Shown piece by piece: positions 52,260 to 61,965 of a DNA stretch of 64,000 nucleotides. Below the pieces are notes generated by a model, which worked only from the letters and a program-made list of their open reading frames with translations, was not told the DNA's origin and did not search any database. Both the position numbers and the translations under genes were made by a program. Source of the stretch: Paenibacillus_F chitinolyticus_A (lineage in GTDB: Bacteria; Bacillota; Bacilli; Paenibacillales; NBRC-103111). The stretch is from positions 62,001-126,000 of the forward strand of contig NZ_CP173427.1 in assembly GCF_045038035.1 (NCBI RefSeq), given 5' to 3'. The first letter of the stretch is position 1, and each line of letters starts with the position of its first letter.

Positions 52260-53210
52260 TTATTTAAAGTCCCTTGCCTGACCCAGACTCGCGCAAGGGG
52301 GGATATCTTTGGACTTTTTTGCCTTGGCGGCAAGGAAAGACCGGGGCGGCACGTTCACGAGTACGATACTGACCACGATGAGGATCAGTCCAGCCAGCAA
52401 GTTGATCGTAATCGCTTCGTTCATGAAAATAGCGCTGGCGGTAATGGAGATCAGCGGAATCAGGAAGGTGAACGAGGCGACTTTACTCGCTTCGCCCGAA
52501 CCGACCAGCGTGAAGAAAGCCAGCCACCCCATCGCAATGACGAATACCGAAATGAAGAGCAGGCTGAAGACGAAAGGGCCGGTCCATGCGATGTCCGAGA
52601 CGCTTTCTGTGGAGAGGCCCGTGCCCGTCAGGACGACTCCGCCCATCAGCAGCTGCAGCGTGACCATCCAGATGGAGTCGACGCGGTCGCCTGTTTTTTT
52701 CATAAAAACGGTGCCGAAAGCCCAGCTCACCGCAGATCCGAGCGCCAGCAGAATGCCGGTAAAGGAGATATGCCCGCTCAGCCCCGCTGAAGTAATGGTC
52801 GCCACCCCGGCGAAACCGAGGAGCAGGCCGAACATTTTCAGTCCGTACATGGATTCGCCCAGCCACAGCCAGGAGAGGATTCCAAGCAGCACCGGCTGGA
52901 AGAACACGATAGCGGAGAACAACCCCGAAGGCAGGTAACCGAGCCCGACGGTCTGCAATCCGTAGAACAAAATGATGTTCAGCACGGCGGAAATCAAATA
53001 AATGTGCCACGTTTGCTTGAAGTTGAGCTTCTTGTATCTCGGAATGGCGACGAACAGCAGCAGGAAGCCGCCGATCAATGTACGAATACCCGCGAACAGC
53101 AGGGGCGGTGTATAAATGAGCGCGTGTTTGGTCAGGGGCCAGTTGATCCCCCACATCAAGACCAGAAACGCGAGCAGGAAAGCCGTTCGTTTACGGGAAG
53201 AACGTTCCAT
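52260..53210 (-). CDS. EamA/DMT-family transporter
   Basis: 316 residues from the ATG at 53210 (AAGGAG eight bases before). Ten hydrophobic segments in two EamA repeats: LMWGINWPLTKHALIYTPPLLFAGIRTLIGG at the first and GSAVSWAFGTVFMKKTGDRVDS at the second. Family members export amino acids or metabolites. The divergent LysR gene 98 bases away is the likely regulator. Confidence 0.9.
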   Translation of the reverse strand: MERSSRKRTAFLLAFLVLMWGINWPLTKHALIYTPPLLFAGIRTLIGGFLLLFVAIPRYKKLNFKQTWHIYLISAVLNIILFYGLQTVGLGYLPSGLFSAIVFFQPVLLGILSWLWLGESMYGLKMFGLLLGFAGVATITSAGLSGHISFTGILLALGSAVSWAFGTVFMKKTGDRVDSIWMVTLQLLMGGVVLTGTGLSTESVSDIAWTGPFVFSLLFISVFVIAMGWLAFFTLVGSGEASKVASFTFLIPLISITASAIFMNEAITINLLAGLILIVVSIVLVNVPPRSFLAAKAKKSKDIPPCASLGQARDFK

Positions 53211-53307
53211 ATGAATCACTCCTTGGTTAGAACTGCTTTCTTATGATACGATGGGCTATAAGATAAATAAAATGAATAATTTTTATGAGGAGCATAAGCG
53301 AAAGGTT

Positions 53308-54180
53308 ATGACCATAACTCAATTTCAGGTTTTTGTGAAGATAGCGGAGACGGGAAGCTTCACCAAAGCGGGCCTGGAGCTCAACATGACGCAGCCTGCC
53401 GTGAGCCACGCCATTTCCAGTCTCGAGGCCGATCTCGGCATCCATCTGATGATCCGGGACCGGAAGAACGGCATTACCCTGACGCATATCGGGAAAAGAG
53501 TGCTCATCCAAATGCGCGAAATTTTGCAGCGCGTCGAGAACATCGAGCAGGAAATTGCGGCGGAGAAAGGGCTGGAGGTCGGAACCGTCCGCATCGGCGC
53601 GTTTCCTACCGCCGCGGCTCATTTTTTGCCGAGGATCATGAGCACGTTTAAGCAGAAATATCCGAATCTCCAGCTGGTGCTTCATGAAGGCACGATTGCC
53701 GAAGTGAAGGAGTGGCTGTCGACGCGCTTTATCGACGTGGGCCTCGTTATTTTTCCCGATGCGGATATGGAGATCGTTCCTCTTTTTAGAGACAAGATGG
53801 TGGCTGTTCTTCCGGAGAACCACGCGCTGGGGGGAAGAAGTTCTCTCACAATCTCCGATTTGAGCGGAGAACCGATGATTTTGTGCAGAGGAGGATACGA
53901 GGCCCCGATTATCGATTTGTTTCAGAAGTCGGGCGCGGATCTCCGGTTGGCTTTTGCGGCGTCCAACGTCGCGACGGTACTGAATATGATCCGGGAAGGG
54001 CTGGGCCTCGCTATCTTGTCCCGCTTGTCCTTATCCGCCCTGCCTCCGGGGCTCGTTACGCTCGACCTGGAGCCTCGCGTCTGCCGGGATATATCCGTAG
54101 CCGTGCCTTCTTTGAAAGAAGCATCGCTGGCGGTGCATTTATTTATTCAAACGGCCAGAGAGCTTTTTCCCCGGGAATGA
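53308..54180 (+). CDS. LysR-family transcriptional regulator
   Basis: 290 residues if started at the ATG at 53308 (AAAGG directly before it); the frame opens at 53251 and an ATG at 53272 is also possible. MTITQFQVFVKIAETGSFTKAGLELNMTQPAVSHAISSLEADLG is a normal LysR N-terminus. Effector domain about 87-285, with GTVRIGAFPTAAAHFLPRIM. Divergent to the EamA transporter, which it probably controls. Confidence 0.9.
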   Translation: MTITQFQVFVKIAETGSFTKAGLELNMTQPAVSHAISSLEADLGIHLMIRDRKNGITLTHIGKRVLIQMREILQRVENIEQEIAAEKGLEVGTVRIGAFPTAAAHFLPRIMSTFKQKYPNLQLVLHEGTIAEVKEWLSTRFIDVGLVIFPDADMEIVPLFRDKMVAVLPENHALGGRSSLTISDLSGEPMILCRGGYEAPIIDLFQKSGADLRLAFAASNVATVLNMIREGLGLAILSRLSLSALPPGLVTLDLEPRVCRDISVAVPSLKEASLAVHLFIQTARELFPRE

Positions 54181-54262
54181 AGGGAAGGTGGGAAAAGAAT
54201 GGCAACCGGTATTTTCGGGTAAAGAGCATGTAAAAAGGTCAATGGAGCGAAAGGGGAACAAG

Positions 54263-56656
54263 ATGAAGAGAATCCGTGTGATAGGGCTTGCCTTACTCCT
54301 GATATTTCTTACCTGTTCGGCTGTGTTTGCCGCGGCGGTGCCCCGGAATAACGGAATCGTTACCGATCCCGTCGGTTTGCTCACGCAAACCCAGGCCCGG
54401 CAGGTGGAAAGCGGACTGAAGAACAAAGATTACGAAGTGTTTGTGCTTACCGCCAAAGGCTTAACCGAAAGGGAGGGAGAGCGCCTCGCGAATGAAGCTT
54501 ACGATCAATGGGGGCTGAACCGGAATCAGCTGATGCTGGTCATCACGACTCAGCCTAATTTTGTCCATCTGGTTTATGAGAACGAGCAGTTGGCTGCGGC
54601 CGTTTCGCGAAGCAAGGCGAAGGATGCGAAGGGGATCGTCGATCTTAAGTTTGTGCCTGCCGCCGGAGAAGGCAAGATTGGAGAAGGTATTCTGGCGGTC
54701 AGCGGCTACGTGAACTCGCTTGCCGGAGCGGGAGCTTCGGGAGCCGGTGGCTCTTCGGGCAGCATGGCCTCGATTCTTCCGGTTGTGCTGGGGCTCGCCG
54801 TGATTGGAGCGGGAATTTGGGCTTTCTGGCAGTACAAAAGAAGGGCCGCGGCCCGGAAACGGCTGGCGGAAGCGAAACAACTGCTCGACGGGACGCAGCC
54901 GGTGCTGAACGGAATGCTGTTTTCGGAAGTTTTTCAGGACCTGGAGAAACAATTTTTGCAAGGGGAAACAAAAGAAAAAGCCGCCGAGCTGGAGAATGCG
55001 GTAGTGCGGCTGCAGGGAGAAGCCGAAGAGCTGGGCGGACGCCTGGCGGCTCAGAAAATTCCTTTTCTCCTTAACGCCAAGGGAGAGGCCGAGACGAGAA
55101 ACCTTCTCCAATCCGTGCAGGAATTTGTCAAAAAGCTGGAGCCGTACAGGACACAGCTCGCGGAGATCGAAAAGCAATCCACGGAAGTCAGAAAATCCGT
55201 GAACCGGGCAAAGACCGGCATCGCCGAAGCGGAGGAAGTTGTCGAAGCGCTCGCCCGCCGGACAGGTTACCCGCTGACTGCCCTGAGGAAGCATGCGGAG
55301 CAGGCGAAGACGGCTTATGCCAAGGCCGACGAGCTGGACGAATTCGATTTTATGCAGGCCGAAACGTCGGTCGAAGCCGCCCTGAAGGAGCTGGATTTCA
55401 TCAAGGAGTCGGTTAAGGACTTCGAAGTGCTTGAAGCGCGGCAGCCCGGATTTTTACCGGGGATTGGAGCAATGGAACAAGAACTCAGGGAAAAAGCGCG
55501 GCGGGAGAGCCTGCTGCTTACCGATGGCGACCCCTATGCTCTGCTTGAGCAGGCAAGGGAAGAGACTGTCCGTCTCGGTACTCTGCTGGAAGCGGGCGAT
55601 ACCGAAGCGGGCGGCCGGAGCGTGGCCGCCATAGAGGAGAGCATGGGGGCCGCCCGCAGCCTGGTGGAGGCGATGATCGCCGACAGGGAGTCTGCGCGGA
55701 AAACGGCCCATGAGATCGAGGAGCTGACGGGGGACCTCGGCTCATTCGACCGCGCCTACCCGGAGGAGTCTCTTAAAGTCGCCCGCGATTACGCGGAAGC
55801 GCACCGGCGGGAGCAGCAGGCCGACTACACCCGCATGACGCGGGCGCGCGAAGAGCTTGGCCGGCGGCTGACGGAGATCCGGTCCGCACTCGCCCCGGAC
55901 GTCCAGGAGTACCGCTCGGCCCGGGAGGCCGGTACGGAGGCTCAAGCGCTGATGACCGAAATCCGCGAGCTCCGCACGCGGATTCTCGGTTATCACGAAA
56001 GCTTGGACGCGCGGGTCCGGACCGTCCGGCATGCGCTGGACGAAGAACGAAGCCGGCTGCGGCAGGCGGCGTCCGCTTTCGGGGAGCTGCAGGTGGAATC
56101 ACCGGAGCTGTCCGCGATGATCGGCGACGGCGAAAGCAGGCTGGCCCAGCTGGAGCAGCTGGCGCAGGCACCCGTGCTCGACGTGGACCTGCTGGAAGAG
56201 CGCCGGCGGGGGCTGGCCGTCCAGGCCGGGCAGGCCGCGGAGCGTGTGCAGCAGCTGCTGCGGGAGAAAGAAGAGACGCTGCGCACGATCAGGCAGCTCG
56301 AAGAAGAGTACCGGAGCCGGCATTCCCGGTATGGCGGCAGCATAAGCCTGTCGCCCTATTCCTCCGGTTACGAGACGCTGATGGAGGAAAGCCGGGGGCT
56401 TATCGCCCGGGGACTTTTCGCGGAAGCGATGCAGCGCATCTCGTCCGGTCGGCAGCTGCTGGAGCAGATGGACCGGGACTATCAGCGCCGGATGTACGAG
56501 GAGCAGCTTCGCCGCAGAGGCCCCGGCGGGCCCGGGGGCGGCGGCGGCTCCTCCGGAAGCTCCGGCTGGGGCGGAAGCGGAGGGCGTTCCTCCGGCAGCT
56601 CGAGCTGGGGCGGCGGCTCTTCCGGAGGGAGATCCTCGGGATCGTCCAAATGGTAG
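54263..56656 (+). CDS. TPM-domain protein with long coiled coil and Gly/Ser-rich tail
   Basis: 797 residues from the ATG at 54263 (AAAGGGG upstream; 54242 is an alternative). Signal peptide (1-24), TPM domain (about 25-150: VTDPVGLLTQTQARQVESGL, WGLNRNQLMLVIT), Gly/Ser stretch, one membrane segment (about 170-190), then 500 residues of Glu/Arg/Ala-rich helical coiled coil, ending in a low-complexity Gly-Ser-Trp tail (about 750-797). YgcG-type TPM proteins are thought to act in membrane or photosystem repair and stress, but function is unclear. The tail resembles those of phage-shock-linked TPM proteins. No psp genes are nearby. Confidence 0.82.
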   Translation: MKRIRVIGLALLLIFLTCSAVFAAAVPRNNGIVTDPVGLLTQTQARQVESGLKNKDYEVFVLTAKGLTEREGERLANEAYDQWGLNRNQLMLVITTQPNFVHLVYENEQLAAAVSRSKAKDAKGIVDLKFVPAAGEGKIGEGILAVSGYVNSLAGAGASGAGGSSGSMASILPVVLGLAVIGAGIWAFWQYKRRAAARKRLAEAKQLLDGTQPVLNGMLFSEVFQDLEKQFLQGETKEKAAELENAVVRLQGEAEELGGRLAAQKIPFLLNAKGEAETRNLLQSVQEFVKKLEPYRTQLAEIEKQSTEVRKSVNRAKTGIAEAEEVVEALARRTGYPLTALRKHAEQAKTAYAKADELDEFDFMQAETSVEAALKELDFIKESVKDFEVLEARQPGFLPGIGAMEQELREKARRESLLLTDGDPYALLEQAREETVRLGTLLEAGDTEAGGRSVAAIEESMGAARSLVEAMIADRESARKTAHEIEELTGDLGSFDRAYPEESLKVARDYAEAHRREQQADYTRMTRAREELGRRLTEIRSALAPDVQEYRSAREAGTEAQALMTEIRELRTRILGYHESLDARVRTVRHALDEERSRLRQAASAFGELQVESPELSAMIGDGESRLAQLEQLAQAPVLDVDLLEERRRGLAVQAGQAAERVQQLLREKEETLRTIRQLEEEYRSRHSRYGGSISLSPYSSGYETLMEESRGLIARGLFAEAMQRISSGRQLLEQMDRDYQRRMYEEQLRRRGPGGPGGGGGSSGSSGWGGSGGRSSGSSSWGGGSSGGRSSGSSKW

Positions 56657-56710
56657 GGTGCCGCGTGGCATGAAAAGCGCAGACAACAAGTTGCGGGAAT
56701 GAACGAAAAG

Positions 56711-56741
56711 AAGAAGGGACGGGATTCCTCCTTCTTTTTTT
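56711..56741 (+). terminator. intrinsic terminator after the TPM gene
   Basis: AAGAAGG (56711-56717) with CCTTCTT (56730-56736), followed by a T-run. Confidence 0.7.
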
Positions 56742-56906
56742 CATTTAACGAAGATGAGAATTTGCGGCTGCCCCTTAATCTCTCGGGGCTCGATCGACAA
56801 CCGGGCAGCGTCGCAACGGCAATAGCTGTCCGAGGGGGAATTTTCTCCCCGATCTGAAACGGTTTCCTTGCCTTCCCGTATAGTACACCCAAAAGGAGGT
56901 ATGGCC

Positions 56907-57086
56907 ATGCTAAAAAAATTGCTGACTAAACTTCTTGGTGCCGACAAGCACAAAGGCTCCCACTACCGTCCCCACAGCAGCAGCGACAATTTCCGCAGAG
57001 ATTCCCACAAGAATTACAACGGCCACAATAACTACGGTCACAATCACTACAAGAAAAAACGTTCTTCCAGTTCCTACAGCAGCTAA
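56907..57086 (+). CDS. small His/Asn/Ser-rich basic protein
   Basis: 59 residues from the ATG at 56907, placed seven bases after a perfect AAAGGAGG; an in-frame ATG at 56901 is too close to it. The first 11 residues (MLKKLLTKLLG) form an amphipathic helix; the remainder is His/Asn/Tyr/Lys/Ser-rich, with NYNGHNNYGHNHYKKK and a Ser tail. The strong RBS suggests high expression. It could bind metal or a membrane surface; no family recognised. Ends three bases before the convergent kinase gene. Confidence 0.65.
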   Translation: MLKKLLTKLLGADKHKGSHYRPHSSSDNFRRDSHKNYNGHNNYGHNHYKKKRSSSSYSS

Positions 57087-57089
57087 TCC

Positions 57090-58001
57090 TCATCCTTCAA
57101 GTTCCGCCAGAATTCCATCGATTTCGCTTTGTATCTCGTCCGCACGTTCATAAGGCTGTTCCGTCAAAAGCAACCGGCGGAGCAGTTTTTTCGTTCCGGG
57201 ATGCAGAAGCAGCTCCTTTTCCCAGCTCAGTCCGGCGCCTTTGGCCGCACTTTCGTCATCCGTTGAATAGGTGCTGTACAGCAAAAATAAGAGCAGATGA
57301 CCGGCCGCGTAAAAATCGCTGGTCACATGGACCGCCCTCCGGAATTTTTTCTCGGACGGATCGTCGTCGTCCACATCCATATCCCACCGGGACAAATGCT
57401 TTCCGTGAGGGCTGTCCGAAGCGGAACCGCCGGAATCAACCGCACGGGCAAGCCCGAAGTCGATCAGCTTCACCCGGTCTCCGTCCAACAGCACGTTGGC
57501 GATCGAAAAGTCCCGGTGGACGATTCCCTGAGCGTGCAGCATCCCGGCAAGCCCCAGCAGCCGCCGGACAAGCAGCAAAGCTTCCTTCTCGGAGAAAGCC
57601 TTATCCTCACGGAAAAGCAGCGCATCCAGCGAGCTTCCCCGTACATACTCCATCGCAAAGCAGAACTCGCCCCGCCATCGGAAAGCCTCGTAGAATGCCG
57701 GAATATCCGGATGACGCAGCTGCCGGAGCATAGCGGTTTCCTGCCCGAAGATGTATTCCGCCCGCTCTTTGCCGCCTCTCACGGGCGATACCCTTTTCAG
57801 CACCACCTGCTGTCCGCTATCCGTTTTCCGCGCCAGATAGGCGACGCCGAAGCTGCCGGCTCCGAGTTTTTCCACGATTTTGTAGGTACCCGCTATCACC
57901 GCACCCTTTCGAAAAGGCAAGCCGCGTATAGAACGGAGGCTTTTGCCGAAGCATTTATGCAGATAGGTGTACAGGTGTTTGAAACGCTTAGGCATCCTCA
58001 T
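57090..58001 (-). CDS. Hanks-type serine/threonine protein kinase
   Basis: 303 residues with AAAGGAGG upstream. Kinase domain fills the protein: glycine loop LGAGSFGVAY (about 45-54), Lys in VVLKRV, catalytic loop HRDFSIANVL (about 158-167), DFG in LIDFGLAR. The catalytic loop keeps Asp and Asn, so it should be active. No PASTA repeats or membrane segment: unlike PrkC it is cytoplasmic. No phosphatase gene nearby; substrate unknown. The small basic protein convergent to it is an untested candidate. Confidence 0.92.
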   Translation of the reverse strand: MRMPKRFKHLYTYLHKCFGKSLRSIRGLPFRKGAVIAGTYKIVEKLGAGSFGVAYLARKTDSGQQVVLKRVSPVRGGKERAEYIFGQETAMLRQLRHPDIPAFYEAFRWRGEFCFAMEYVRGSSLDALLFREDKAFSEKEALLLVRRLLGLAGMLHAQGIVHRDFSIANVLLDGDRVKLIDFGLARAVDSGGSASDSPHGKHLSRWDMDVDDDDPSEKKFRRAVHVTSDFYAAGHLLLFLLYSTYSTDDESAAKGAGLSWEKELLLHPGTKKLLRRLLLTEQPYERADEIQSEIDGILAELEG

Positions 58002-58227
58002 GGCAGAGGCCTCCTTTTCCGGCTGGTATACGGCTTCAGATCATAATCAAGACAGCGGAACAACGATCGCCAAGCGGAGTGTGGCATTTTTTTTATCCAC
58101 CGGCAATCCCCCGCAGATTCATAAGCATGTTATACGTAAAAAAGCGCCTTGAAGTAGCAGCCCCTTTTGACAATCCGGCGAATGTCTTTGTAAAGTAACG
58201 GTAGCGAGACTGGAAGGAGTTAGAAGC

Positions 58228-58905
58228 ATGGCCGTGAAACAAATTTTGTACATTGAGGACGATCCCGAAATCGGCAAATGGGTCAACAGCCACTTGATCG
58301 AGCGGGGCTACGAAGTGAACTGGCTGAAATCCGGAGAAAAGGCGGCGGAATACTGGGAGAAAAGCGACTTGGTCATTCTGGACGTGATGCTCCCTGGTCT
58401 GGACGGCTTTTCGATCGGGCAGCGGATGAAGAAGAATTACCCGGATACGCCCGTTCTGATGCTCTCCGCGCGGACGTCCATCGACGATAAATTGCAGGGT
58501 CTGCAGTTCGCGGACGATTACGTGACGAAGCCGTTTCATCCGGATGAACTGGCGGCCCGTGTGGAAGTGTTGCTGCGGCGTACGGGTAAACCGGCCCAGG
58601 CGGAGCTCAATCTGCATCATTTGCAGATAAATATGGAGGAGAACCGGATCGTGGACACGCGGACCGGAGACGAAATTATTTTGACGGGGAAACAATTTCA
58701 GATTTTCATGTATTTCCTGCGTCATCCGAATCAGATTCTTACAAAAGAGCAGCTGTACGAAGGGGTCTGGGGAGATCCTTACATCGACGGGGACAAAACG
58801 CTGATGGTTCATATCCGCTATCTCCGCGAAAAGATCGAGCGGGACCCCAGCCAACCGGAAATCGTGGAAACGATCCGCGGCATCGGTTACCGGGTGCGAG
58901 CATGA
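58228..58905 (+). CDS. OmpR/PhoB-family response regulator
   Basis: 225 residues, GGAAGGAG before the ATG. Receiver (1-115: ILYIEDDPEIG, phospho-acceptor Asp in LVILDVMLPGLDGF, Lys in VTKPFHP) and winged-helix output (about 130-225: LTGKQFQIFMYFLRHPNQILTKEQLYEGVWG, RYLREKIERDPSQPEIVETIRGIGYRV). Overlaps the kinase start by four bases. Probably controls the ABC transporter downstream. Confidence 0.95.
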   Translation: MAVKQILYIEDDPEIGKWVNSHLIERGYEVNWLKSGEKAAEYWEKSDLVILDVMLPGLDGFSIGQRMKKNYPDTPVLMLSARTSIDDKLQGLQFADDYVTKPFHPDELAARVEVLLRRTGKPAQAELNLHHLQINMEENRIVDTRTGDEIILTGKQFQIFMYFLRHPNQILTKEQLYEGVWGDPYIDGDKTLMVHIRYLREKIERDPSQPEIVETIRGIGYRVRA

Positions 58906-60263
58906 AGTGGCGCCACTCGCTGCTGGTTAAATATTTGAGCATCGTCGTGTTCGCGATGCTGATTTGGCCGATTATTTTTCCGATGGCCGCTGTTCTGTAT
59001 TATTTGCCGCATTCGTTCAAATCCCAGGAAGAGAACCGGCAAACCAATCCCTATGCGAGAGGCAATGACATCGAGAAGTTCTGGCACGGCGAGGCCAAGA
59101 AGCTGCAAGGAGCCGGTGGCGAGGGGATCGACAAGCGGATTCGGGAGCTGAAGGAGAAGTATCCGAAGGCGGATCTGTTCTGGGTCGACGGCAGCGGAAA
59201 AACGCGCTTAACCCTGCCTGAACGGGCGGATCTCCCCGCCGTGTGGGAAGCGGCCGATACGATCGCTTTTATGAAAAAAAGCTACAACGGCGATCCTTTC
59301 ACAACGGTCGCTTTCGTGGGAGAAGATGCGGCGCAGGGGTTTATGGTGATGCAGATTCCGCGTGCGCTGATGAAGGAGGAACGCCCGATATACAGCGACC
59401 GGTATGTCATCGGGATCGTTTTGCTGGCGTTCGCGTTGTTTCTGTTCGCTTCCTGGCTGTTTTTCTACCGTATTCGCAGGCGTCTCGTTCATCTGGAAGA
59501 GGCGATGGCGCTGCCGGAAGGCCGGGACATTCCTCATCCGGTACCCGTCAGCAAGAAGGACGAAATCGGACAACTGGAGCTGGCCTTCAACCGGATGATC
59601 GAGGAGCTGACGACGAGCCGCCAGCGGGAACGCAAAGAGGAAGGGCTCCGAAAGCAGTTGATCGCGAACTTGTCCCACGATCTGCGTACTCCGCTGACGA
59701 TTATCCGCAGTCACGCCTACTCGCTGCAAAAGGAGCCGATCTCCGCGTCAGGCAAATCTTCGCTGGCTCTGATCGAGACGAAGTCCGACGATCTCAACCG
59801 GCTTATCGACAACCTGCTGTCGTATACGCTGCTTTCCGCCGGAAAGTACCCGCTCCAGCGGACCGAGATCGACGTGGCCCGGCTCGCCCGGACGTCCGCC
59901 GCCGCCTGGTATCCCGTGTTCGAGGAAGAGGGCATGGCGATGGACGTCGGAGTGCCGGAGCACCCCGTCTACTGGAAGGCAGATCCCCAGTGGATGAGCC
60001 GGATCCTGGACAATCTGTTCCAGAATGTACTCCGTCACGCCAAGTCCGGCGGATATATCGGGCTTCGCACCGAGGAAAGGAACGGCCGGACCGCTCTGGT
60101 CATCGAGGACAAGGGCCCTGGCATGAAGGCGCCGTCAGAGGAGAAGGGAGCCGGAATCGGTCTCACGATTGTCGCGCTGATGGTGAAAGAGATGCATCTG
60201 GGCTGGGACGTCGTCAGCTCGCCGGAGGGGACGGCTATCTATTTGTTCCCGCGCGACCGGTGA
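58902..60263 (+). CDS. two-component sensor histidine kinase
   Basis: 453 residues. Two membrane segments (about 10-32 and 165-188) enclose an extracellular domain of about 130 residues; then HAMP (190-243), HisKA with the phospho-His in NLSHDLRTPLTI (about 255-266), and HATPase_c with N-box DNLFQNVLRHA, DKGPGM and GAGIGLTIV. A large outer sensor domain separates it from the short-loop BceS kinases. With the ABC genes it forms an antibiotic-response-like cassette. Confidence 0.95.
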   Translation: MKWRHSLLVKYLSIVVFAMLIWPIIFPMAAVLYYLPHSFKSQEENRQTNPYARGNDIEKFWHGEAKKLQGAGGEGIDKRIRELKEKYPKADLFWVDGSGKTRLTLPERADLPAVWEAADTIAFMKKSYNGDPFTTVAFVGEDAAQGFMVMQIPRALMKEERPIYSDRYVIGIVLLAFALFLFASWLFFYRIRRRLVHLEEAMALPEGRDIPHPVPVSKKDEIGQLELAFNRMIEELTTSRQRERKEEGLRKQLIANLSHDLRTPLTIIRSHAYSLQKEPISASGKSSLALIETKSDDLNRLIDNLLSYTLLSAGKYPLQRTEIDVARLARTSAAAWYPVFEEEGMAMDVGVPEHPVYWKADPQWMSRILDNLFQNVLRHAKSGGYIGLRTEERNGRTALVIEDKGPGMKAPSEEKGAGIGLTIVALMVKEMHLGWDVVSSPEGTAIYLFPRDR

Positions 60264-60339
60264 TTTTAAACGAATCTTAAACAAGCCGCACCCTGGGATT
60301 AACCTTCGCTCTTTAACATAAGGGGCGAGGTGATTTTCC

Positions 60340-61254
60340 ATGAACGAAATGATTATTCAAACCTTCGGGCTGTCCAAACAATACAAGCGGAGATCCGCCG
60401 TGGACAACGTGAATCTCCAAATCCGCAAAGGAGATATTTACGGCTTTCTCGGGCCCAACGGCGCCGGGAAAACGACGACGATCCGGATGCTGCTCGGCTT
60501 GATCCGCCCGACGAAAGGGACGGTGCAGCTGTTCGGCAAAGATCTGCGCAAGGAGAAGCTGGCGATCCTGCGTAAAGTGGGCTCGCTGGTGGAATACCCT
60601 TCCTACTACGGTCACTTGACCGCTTACGAAAATCTGGAGGCTATCCGCCGCATTCTCGACGTGCCGAAACAGCGGATCGACGAAGTGCTGGCGATTGTCC
60701 GCCTGACGAAGGAAGCGAAGCGCCCGGTGAAGGGCTACTCGCTCGGCATGAAGCAGCGTCTGGGCATTGCCGCCGCGCTGCTCGGCAGCCCGGAGCTGCT
60801 CGTGCTCGACGAGCCCACGAATGGGCTCGACCCGTCCGGCATCCTGGAGATCCGGGAGCTGATCAAAAGCATGCCGCAGCAGTACGGCGTGACGGTTCTG
60901 GTATCTAGCCACCTGCTGAGCGAGGTGGATCAGATGGCCAGCCGCGTCGGCATCATCCGCGGGGGCTCGATGATCTTCGAAGACACGATCGAGAGCCTGC
61001 GCAGAAAGGCGGGCGGCCAGATCCGTATCGCGGTGGACGCACCGCAGCAGGCGCTGCGTACCGCCGCCTCGGCCGGCTGCTTCGCGGTGGCCGACGACTC
61101 TTCGCTTCTTCTTGAGGAAGCTCCCGATGAGAAGATCGCTCAGGTTGTAACCGGCCTGGTCCAGGCGGGGCACTCCGTCTACCGGGTGGAAGAGAAGAAG
61201 AAATCGCTGGAAGATTTCTTCCTGGACCTGGTAGGGGAGGGAGACAGCTTATGA
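60340..61254 (+). CDS. ABC transporter ATP-binding protein (BcrA/LanF type)
   Basis: 304 residues. Walker A GPNGAGKTTT, signature YSLGMKQRLGIA, Walker B LLVLDEPTNGLDP, H-loop LVSSHLLSEVD. The extra about 80-residue C-terminal domain is typical of BcrA/NatA/LanF ATPases. Its last bases overlap the first permease gene (ATGA), and it starts 76 bases after the kinase gene. Likely exports or expels a peptide antibiotic from the membrane. Confidence 0.93.
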   Translation: MNEMIIQTFGLSKQYKRRSAVDNVNLQIRKGDIYGFLGPNGAGKTTTIRMLLGLIRPTKGTVQLFGKDLRKEKLAILRKVGSLVEYPSYYGHLTAYENLEAIRRILDVPKQRIDEVLAIVRLTKEAKRPVKGYSLGMKQRLGIAAALLGSPELLVLDEPTNGLDPSGILEIRELIKSMPQQYGVTVLVSSHLLSEVDQMASRVGIIRGGSMIFEDTIESLRRKAGGQIRIAVDAPQQALRTAASAGCFAVADDSSLLLEEAPDEKIAQVVTGLVQAGHSVYRVEEKKKSLEDFFLDLVGEGDSL

Positions 61255-61964
61255 TCGGCAGAGTACTGGCCGCGGATTTCCTGAAAATCCGCCGGACGCT
61301 CGTATGGTTCCTCGTAATGCTGGGTCCCGTGGGCGTGGTCGGCCTCCAGGCCGTCAACTTCGGCCTGCGCTACGACTATCTGACCAAGCAGTACGCGAAC
61401 GATCTCTGGTACGCGCTGCTATCGAACATCCAGTTCCTCGCCGCCCCGGCCCTGCTGCTCGGCATGACGCTGCTGACGTCTATGATCGCGGGCTACGAGC
61501 ATCAGATGAATTCCTGGAAGCAGCTGCTGGCCCTGCCGGTTTCCCGCTTCAGCGTGTTCACGTCGAAGCTGCTGCTCGTGCTCATTCTGCTGCTCGTGTC
61601 GTGCCTCTTGCTGGCGGCGGGGTCCGTGCTGCTCGGCCTCCTGCTCGGCTTCGGGATGAACGTTCCCGTTATGCACGTCATCCGCATCAGCCTGTTCCCG
61701 CTTCTCGCCGGCACCCCCATCCTGGCCGTTCAGCTGTGGCTGTCCGTAGCGGTCCGAAATCAGGCCATCCCGCTGACGGCCGGAATTCTGGGAACCGTCC
61801 TGAGCCTCTTTTCGATCCGGCTGCCGGACTGGTTCCTGTGGAAATGGCCGCTGCTCGTGAACGAGGCCGGACGGCCCGAGCTTAACGTATGGCTCGGAAT
61901 CGGCACGGGTATCGTCGTGTTCCTGATCGGGCTGACTCACTTTACAAGACAGGATGTGAACTGA
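61251..61964 (+). CDS. ABC transporter permease 1 (LanE/G-like, ABC-2 type)
   Basis: 237 residues with six hydrophobic segments. The N-terminus ADFLKIRRTLVWFLVMLGP and central YEHQMNSWKQLLALPVSRFSVFTSKLLLVLILL belong to the lantibiotic-immunity permease family (MutE/EpiE/LanE). Same design as the next gene, with which it would form the transmembrane heterodimer. Confidence 0.87.
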   Translation: MIGRVLAADFLKIRRTLVWFLVMLGPVGVVGLQAVNFGLRYDYLTKQYANDLWYALLSNIQFLAAPALLLGMTLLTSMIAGYEHQMNSWKQLLALPVSRFSVFTSKLLLVLILLLVSCLLLAAGSVLLGLLLGFGMNVPVMHVIRISLFPLLAGTPILAVQLWLSVAVRNQAIPLTAGILGTVLSLFSIRLPDWFLWKWPLLVNEAGRPELNVWLGIGTGIVVFLIGLTHFTRQDVN

Positions 61965-61965
61965 G

